Shown here piece after piece: positions 59,260-64,000 of a DNA stretch of 64,000 bases. The stretch is from JABDIP01 sp965227455 (GTDB lineage: Bacteria; Pseudomonadota; Alphaproteobacteria; DSM-16000; Inquilinaceae): positions 3,162,001 to 3,226,000 of the forward strand of contig OZ245752.1 of assembly GCA_965227455.1 (NCBI GenBank), in the 5' to 3' direction. Every line of letters begins with the position of its first letter. Position 1 is the stretch's first letter. The position numbers and the translations under genes are program-made. The notes beneath the pieces were generated by a model. It was not told the DNA's origin. It saw only the letters and a list, made by a program, of their open reading frames with translations, and did no database searches.

Positions 59260-60276
59260 GTGAGGATATTGATCATCAGCGATGCCTGGGAGCCGCAGGT
59301 CAACGGTGTGGTGCGAACCCTGCGGACGACGCGCGACACATTGATCTCCCAGGGCCAAGAATCGGAGATCATCGGGCCCGACCGGTTCCGTTCCGTCCCC
59401 TGTCCGACCTATCCGGAGATCCGGCTGGCGCTGGGCGCTCGCCGCGGCCTGCCCAAACTGATCGACGCCTACGGCCCGGACGCCATCCATATCGCGACCG
59501 AAGGCCCGCTGGGCTGGGCGGCGCGCAAATACTGCCTGGCGCGGGGGCTGGAGTTCAGCACCTCCTTCCACACCATGTTCCCCGACTACCTTCATCTGCG
59601 AACCGGCATTCCGGTGTCGTGGACCTTCGCCATGCTGCGGCGGTTCCACCGGCCGGCCAGCGCCGTGATGGTGGCCACCGATTCGGTCGAGAACGAGCTG
59701 AAATCCCGGGGATTCATCAATCTGGTGCGCTGGACGCGCGGGGTCGATGTCGACCTCTTCCACCCGCGCGACAAGGACTTCCTCGACGGGCCGCGACCGA
59801 TCCAGCTCTATTGCGGCCGGGTGGCGGTGGAGAAGAACATCGAGGCATTCCTGTTGCTGAAGAATCCCGGCACCAAATACGTCGTCGGCGACGGACCGCA
59901 ACTGGCCTCCCTGCAGGCGAAGTTCCCCGATGTGCGATTCGTCGGCGCGAAGCATGGCGAGGAGCTGGCGCGCCATTACGCCGCGGCCGACGTCTTCGTC
60001 TTCCCGTCCCGCACCGACACGTTCGGCCTGGTCATGCTGGAGGCGCTTGCCTGCGGCGTACCGGTCGCCGCCTATCCGGTGACCGGGCCTGTCGACGTGC
60101 TGGAAGGCAGCGGCGTCGGCGCCCTGGACGAAGACCTGTCGAAGGCGGTCGACAAGGCCCTGACGATCTCCAACGAGGATTGCCGGACCTTCGCCCTGGA
60201 CCATGCCTGGCCGGTCTCGGTGCAGCAGTTCCTGAGCCACCTGCACCCGATCCGTCCGGCGGCCCAGGCCGCCTAG
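59260..60276 (+). CDS. GT4 glycosyltransferase (Agt-like)
   Basis: A 338-residue GT-B enzyme of family 4. VRILIISDAWEPQVNGVVRTL is the start of the acceptor domain, and the donor site shows YCGRVAVEKNIEAF and FPSRTDTFGLVMLEALACGVP (EX7E type). Relatives beside plcP (Agt) add glucose or glucuronate to diacylglycerol to make phosphorus-free glycolipids. GTG at 59260 with AGAGGG upstream is chosen; earlier starts add unlike residues. The 133-base gap after plcP has no terminator, so co-transcription is plausible. Confidence 0.8.
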   Translation: MRILIISDAWEPQVNGVVRTLRTTRDTLISQGQESEIIGPDRFRSVPCPTYPEIRLALGARRGLPKLIDAYGPDAIHIATEGPLGWAARKYCLARGLEFSTSFHTMFPDYLHLRTGIPVSWTFAMLRRFHRPASAVMVATDSVENELKSRGFINLVRWTRGVDVDLFHPRDKDFLDGPRPIQLYCGRVAVEKNIEAFLLLKNPGTKYVVGDGPQLASLQAKFPDVRFVGAKHGEELARHYAAADVFVFPSRTDTFGLVMLEALACGVPVAAYPVTGPVDVLEGSGVGALDEDLSKAVDKALTISNEDCRTFALDHAWPVSVQQFLSHLHPIRPAAQAA

Positions 60277-60336
60277 CCGCGCGGACCCCGGCGACCGAGC
60301 CCTTGCGCCGGTGCCGCCGCCGCGCTAGACGGCAGC

Positions 60337-61620
60337 ATGATCTACGCCCTGTATCGCGGGCTGACCGCCATCGCCGCGCCGCTGGTGCCGCTGGTCCTTC
60401 GCCGCCGGCAGGCGGCCGGCAAGGAGGATCCCGAGCGCCGGGGCGAGCGGCTGGGCTGTCCGGCGCTCAAGAGGCCGAAGGGGCGGCTCGCCTGGATCCA
60501 CGCCGCCAGCGTCGGCGAGGCCCTGTCCGTGCAGGTGCTGCTGCGCCGCCTGCTGGATCGCGATCCTGAGCTTTCGGTCCTGCTCACCACCGGCACGGTC
60601 ACCTCGGCGCAGCTGATGTCCAAGCGGCTGCCCAAGCGGGCCATGCACCAATATGTGCCGGTCGACCGCATGCCCTATGCCCGCCGCTTCCTGGACCATT
60701 GGCGCCCGGACCTGGTGCTGTGGGTGGAGTCGGAGATCTGGCCCAACCTGCTGTCCGAGATCCGGCACCGCGGCATCCCCGCCGCCATGGTCAATGCAAG
60801 GCTCTCGGCGCGGTCCTACGACCGCTGGCGCCGCATCCCCGGGGCGATCCGCTCGCTGCTGTCGACCTTCCGCGTGATCCTGCCCTGGAACGAGGAGACC
60901 GCCGGGCGGCTTCGCGAGCTTGGCATCCACCAGATCGGCCCGGTCGGAAACCTGAAATTCTCCGCCGATCCTCTGCCGGTCGACAAGGACGCCTTGCGGA
61001 TTCTGAAGATGGCCATCGGCAAGCGCCCGCTCTGGCTCGCCGTCAGCACCCATGAGGGCGAAGAGCCGCAATGCGCCGCCGCCCACAGACAGGCGGCGGA
61101 GTCCGCAACCGACCTGCTGACGATCATCGTGCCCAGGCATCCGGCGCGCGGACCGGCGATCGCCAAGGCCCTTTCGGCTTCGGGCTTTACGGTCGCGCTG
61201 CGATCCGCCGGTGCTCTGCCCGAGCCGGGTACGGACGTGTATGTCTCCGACACCATGGGCGAGATGGGGACCATCTTACGGCTCTCGCCCATCGTCTTCA
61301 TCGGCGGCTCGCTGGTCCCCCATGGCGGCCACAATCCGATCGAGCCGGCCCAGCTCGACTCGGCCATTCTCTACGGGCCGCATATGGCCAATTTCGCGGA
61401 GATCACCAGCCAGCTCGATGCGGCCGACGCCGCCCTGGAGGTTGCCGATGCGACAGCGCTGGGCACCGCGGTCAGCCGTCTATTGTCCAAGCCGAAGGCC
61501 CGCCAGCGCCTGGCGGACGCGGCCTCCGGCGTGGCGGAGCGCAATGCCGGGGTCATCGACCGGATGATGACGTCGCTCGAACCGCTGCTCGACCCCGGCC
61601 AGACCGACGAAGCGGCATGA
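60337..61620 (+). CDS. waaA: 3-deoxy-D-manno-octulosonic acid transferase
   Basis: A 427-residue inner-membrane-associated GT30 enzyme that adds Kdo to lipid A precursor. Signatures: the N-terminal anchor MIYALYRGLTAIAAPLVPLV, IHAASVGEALSVQVLLRRL, VESEIWPNLLSE and VFIGGSLVPHGGHNPIEPA. Its TGA overlaps the ATG of lpxK (ATGA). It follows the GT4 gene by 60 bases. Confidence 0.95.
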   Translation: MIYALYRGLTAIAAPLVPLVLRRRQAAGKEDPERRGERLGCPALKRPKGRLAWIHAASVGEALSVQVLLRRLLDRDPELSVLLTTGTVTSAQLMSKRLPKRAMHQYVPVDRMPYARRFLDHWRPDLVLWVESEIWPNLLSEIRHRGIPAAMVNARLSARSYDRWRRIPGAIRSLLSTFRVILPWNEETAGRLRELGIHQIGPVGNLKFSADPLPVDKDALRILKMAIGKRPLWLAVSTHEGEEPQCAAAHRQAAESATDLLTIIVPRHPARGPAIAKALSASGFTVALRSAGALPEPGTDVYVSDTMGEMGTILRLSPIVFIGGSLVPHGGHNPIEPAQLDSAILYGPHMANFAEITSQLDAADAALEVADATALGTAVSRLLSKPKARQRLADAASGVAERNAGVIDRMMTSLEPLLDPGQTDEAA

Positions 61621-62615
61621 AGGCGCCCGGCTTCTGGTATCGCGAGCCGGGACTGGCGGCACGCATGCTGGGCCCGGTGGGCAGCCTGTATGCCGGCGCC
61701 GGCCGCCTGCGCATGGATCGCGCCAGGCCGGCCCGGGCGGGCGTTCCGGTCATCTGCGTGGGCAATCTGGTGGCTGGCGGTGCCGGCAAGACGCCGGTCG
61801 CGATCGCCGTGGCCCGCCATCTGATCGCCGCCGGCCTTGCGCCGCATTTCCTCAGCCGCGGCTATGGCGGCCGGAAATCCGGGCCGCTGCGAGTCGATCC
61901 CGCAAGGCACGACGCCCGCGCCGTCGGCGACGAACCGCTGCTGCTGGCTGCCGAGGCGCCCTGCTGGGTCGCCCGCAACCGCCCGGCCGGCGCCAAGGCG
62001 GCGGTCGCCGAAGGGGCCGGGCTGCTGGTGATGGATGACGGCTTCCAGAACCCGTCGCTGTTCAAGGACGTCTCGCTGCTGGTGGTCGATGGTGAATCGG
62101 GTTTCGGCAACGGCCGGATGATCCCGGCCGGCCCCCTGCGCGAGCGGCCGGTGGACGCCATTTCCCGCGCCAGCGCGGCGGTGCTGATGGGCGAGGACAC
62201 CAGCGGCGTCGGAACCTTCCTGAACCGTTACGACCTGCCGATCATCCGCGCCCGGATCGTGCCGGAGGGCGAGACCGGCTGGCTGCGCGGCCGCGCGGTG
62301 GTGGCCTTCGCCGGCATCGCCCGGCCGGAGAAGTTCTTCGACACCCTGCGCCAACTGGGCGCCACCCTGGTCGCCCGGTTCGCCTTCGGCGACCACCAGG
62401 CGATCACCCCGGACGAGTTGATGCGCATGGCCGAATTGGCCAGCGAAGCGAACGCCGTGCTGATGACCACCACCAAGGACCAGATCCGCCTGCCGTTCGA
62501 AGCGCGCGAGATGGTCCGGTCGCTGCCGGTGGCGGTCGAATGGGCCGACGGGTCGGCGTTGTCGGCCGTACTGCGGCCGGCGCTCGGTGAGGTCACACTC
62601 GCGGACGGTGCCTAG
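61617..62615 (+). CDS. lpxK: Tetraacyldisaccharide 4'-kinase
   Basis: A 332-residue kinase that phosphorylates the lipid A disaccharide at the 4' position. The N-terminal amphipathic APGFWYREPG and Walker A VGNLVAGGAGKTP are standard, followed by LSRGYGG, VGDEPLLLA and VMDDGFQNPSL. FAGIARPEKFFDTLRQLGA marks the second half. The ATG at 61617 overlaps the waaA stop; the longer reading lies within waaA and is rejected. Its TAG shares a CTAG palindrome with the converging xseA stop. Confidence 0.96.
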   Translation: MKAPGFWYREPGLAARMLGPVGSLYAGAGRLRMDRARPARAGVPVICVGNLVAGGAGKTPVAIAVARHLIAAGLAPHFLSRGYGGRKSGPLRVDPARHDARAVGDEPLLLAAEAPCWVARNRPAGAKAAVAEGAGLLVMDDGFQNPSLFKDVSLLVVDGESGFGNGRMIPAGPLRERPVDAISRASAAVLMGEDTSGVGTFLNRYDLPIIRARIVPEGETGWLRGRAVVAFAGIARPEKFFDTLRQLGATLVARFAFGDHQAITPDELMRMAELASEANAVLMTTTKDQIRLPFEAREMVRSLPVAVEWADGSALSAVLRPALGEVTLADGA

Positions 62616-64000
62616 AAGAGCTTGCCCTGCTCCGGCTTCGCCTTGGAGGACGCGGAAGGCCGTTTGCGACCAGCCGACTTCGGTCGTTTCTTGCCCGCCT
62701 CCTGCGTCACCACCGCTCCGACTTTCGCCTGATCGCGGAACTCCACCTGGAACTCGGTGCCGGCGGTCAGCAGGGACGGATCGGTCACCGGCACGCCAGC
62801 GGCATCGCGGACCAGCGTGTAGCCGCGCCGCAAGACGTCCTGGTAGGAATAGCTGTCCAGCAGCTTCGAGACCGACTGGAACCGGGTCGCCGCCTCCGTC
62901 ACGGCGCGCCCGGCCGCCACGGCAAGTCTCTCCCCCAGCTGGCCGACCTGGCGCACCGCATCGCCGATCTGCTGGCCCGGATGGCGCAACCTTGCGGCGG
63001 CCTCGGCCAATTGGCTGCGGCGGCGGTCGACCAGCAGCGGCAGGGCGCGAAGCAGCCGTTCCGCGCGGTCGTCCAGGCGCTGGTTCGCACCCTCCATCAA
63101 CCGCGCCGGGTCGCCCAGGCCACGGCCCAGGCCCTCGACCCTGACCCGGCGCTCCTCCACCGATCGGGCCATGCCGGCGATCGCCCGCCGCTCCAGGTCG
63201 AGCACCGTCGCCGCCAGCTCCGCGCGCACCGGCACCGCCATCTCCGCCGCCGCCGTTGGAGTCGGAGCGCGGCGGTCGGCGGCGAAATCGATCAGCGTGG
63301 TGTCGGTCTCGTGCCCGACGGCGGAGATCAGCGGGATCTCGCTGGCCGCCGCGGCCCGCACCACGATCTCCTCGTTGAAGGCCATCAGGTCTTCCAGGCT
63401 GCCGCCGCCCCGCGCCACGATCAGCAGGTCCGGCCGCGGCACCGGCCCGCCCGGCGCCAGCCCGTTGAAGCCCGAGATGGCATCGGCAACCTGCTCGGCC
63501 GCGCCCTCTCCCTGCACCAGCACCGGCCAGACCAGCACATGGCGCGGAAAGCGATCGGCCAGCCGATGCAGGATGTCGCGGATCACCGCCCCGGTCGGCG
63601 AGGTGACGACGCCGATCACCTCGGGCAGGAAAGGCAGCGGCCGCTTGCGCTCCTCGGCGAACAGCCCCTCGGCGGCCAGCTTGCGGCGACGCTCCTCCAG
63701 CAGCTTCAGCAGCGCGCCCTCGCCGGCCAGGTCCAGGGCCTCGACCACGATCTGGTACTTCGAGCGCCCGGCGAAGGTGGTCAGCCGGCCGGTGGCGATC
63801 ACCTCCATGCCCTCCTCCGGCTGCACCGACAGCCGCGAGGCCGTGCCGCGCCAGCACACCGCATCCAACACCGCCGAATCATCCTTCAGGGTGAAATAGA
63901 CATGGCCCGAGCCCGGCCGGCTGGGCCGCGAGATTTCGCCGCGCACCCGCACATGGCCGTAGACATCCTCCACCGTGCGCTTCAGCGCCGCGGAGATCTC
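62612..64000 (-). CDS. xseA: Exodeoxyribonuclease VII large subunit (5' part outside window)
   Basis: At least 462 residues, running off the right edge without a start; the edge reads EISAALKRTVEDVYGHVRVRGEIS in two parts, the usual N-terminal OB-fold entry, so only some tens of residues are missing. The catalytic domain has VIGVVTSPTGAVIRDILHRL and RGGGSLEDLMAFNEE, and ISAVGHETDTTLIDFAADRRAPTP. A coiled-coil region follows. It degrades single-stranded DNA together with XseB. The tail is Lys/Pro/Ser-rich. Confidence 0.95.
   Translation of the reverse strand, partial: EISAALKRTVEDVYGHVRVRGEISRPSRPGSGHVYFTLKDDSAVLDAVCWRGTASRLSVQPEEGMEVIATGRLTTFAGRSKYQIVVEALDLAGEGALLKLLEERRRKLAAEGLFAEERKRPLPFLPEVIGVVTSPTGAVIRDILHRLADRFPRHVLVWPVLVQGEGAAEQVADAISGFNGLAPGGPVPRPDLLIVARGGGSLEDLMAFNEEIVVRAAAASEIPLISAVGHETDTTLIDFAADRRAPTPTAAAEMAVPVRAELAATVLDLERRAIAGMARSVEERRVRVEGLGRGLGDPARLMEGANQRLDDRAERLLRALPLLVDRRRSQLAEAAARLRHPGQQIGDAVRQVGQLGERLAVAAGRAVTEAATRFQSVSKLLDSYSYQDVLRRGYTLVRDAAGVPVTDPSLLTAGTEFQVEFRDQAKVGAVVTQEAGKKRPKSAGRKRPSASSKAKPEQGKLF

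Noticed and set aside
61371..63857. Very long minus-strand frame over lpxK and xseA
   Set aside because: It runs in a wrong frame through xseA and antisense through lpxK; glycine/arginine-rich composition and no known motif.
1..64000. CRISPR arrays, tRNA or rRNA genes, insertion sequences, phage genes
   Set aside because: Gaps between genes were read by eye and none showed repeat-spacer arrays, cloverleaf patterns or transposase or phage motifs; a tRNAscan or profile search would be decisive.

Overview
The window is 64 kb of dense, high-GC bacterial chromosome from an alphaproteobacterium, most likely of the Rhodospirillales type; no genus is asserted. Supporting signs are the F0 ATP-synthase operon standing apart from F1 and carrying both b and b' subunits, a glycine-cleavage operon with split P protein under a tandem glycine riboswitch, the ctaC-ctaD-ctaB-coxF-ctaG-ctaE cytochrome oxidase order with SURF1, an alphaproteobacterial lysine-aminomutase-like gene beside ispH, and a PlcP plus GT4 lipid-remodelling pair. 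No rRNA, tRNA, CRISPR array, transposase, integrase or phage gene was seen. Nearly everything is chromosomal housekeeping, with a few accessory patches.

Layout. 1-3.2 kb: end of smc, a REP-like palindrome, then atpI-atpB-atpE-atpF'-atpF (F0). 3.2-8.5 kb, reverse strand: an orphan GDYXXLXXXXXY membrane-anchored protein and gcvT-gcvH-gcvPA-gcvPB led by promoter and riboswitch. 8.7-14.6 kb: an MFS pump, a lipoprotein, ispH, a KamA/EpmB-like radical SAM enzyme, thrB, rnhA and a small disulfide-rich exported protein. 14.9-17.6 kb: a c-type cytochrome and a Tat-exported PhoX phosphatase with a Pho-box-like site and a clear terminator. 17.7-20.9 kb, reverse: dsbD, a free-standing duplicate of its thioredoxin domain, and a Prx5 peroxiredoxin. 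21-23 kb: yqgE-fetA-fetB, translationally coupled. 23-25.7 kb: two near-duplicate CCPRF/CPKC proteins bracketing an AAC(3)-type acetyltransferase. 25.7-37.9 kb: a GNAT enzyme, an M16 peptidase, thrC, an M19 dipeptidase, an M32 carboxypeptidase and the full cta operon. 38.4-45.1 kb: tldD, then a sugar ABC importer with an SDR, bracketed by a direct repeat of the tldD 3' end, then a Gfo/Idh/MocA oxidoreductase. 45-55.8 kb: HxlR/GST, an AEC transporter, a TMEM43-like protein, rsmE-gshA, ubiA, mepA, a Bcr/CflA pump and DUF6524. 55.8-64 kb: pmbA (TldD partner), a diacylglycerol kinase, plcP-GT4, waaA-lpxK, and xseA running off the right edge.

How parts work together. The atp and cta genes build oxidative phosphorylation machinery. 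gcvTHP degrades glycine under glycine control. thrB and thrC complete threonine synthesis. TldD/PmbA form one peptidase. DsbD, its satellite thioredoxin and the peroxiredoxin form a thiol-redox operon. A phosphorus theme recurs: PhoX (organic phosphate hydrolysis), PlcP (phospholipid head-group removal), a GT4 enzyme (glycolipid synthesis on the freed diacylglycerol) and a divergent diacylglycerol kinase that would reverse it; two of the three Pho-box-like sites I found lie at these genes. I found no clear novel defence or biosynthetic system. The strongest leads are the PlcP/kinase Pho-box arrangement, the tldD-bracketed ABC cluster and the paralogue pair around AAC(3).
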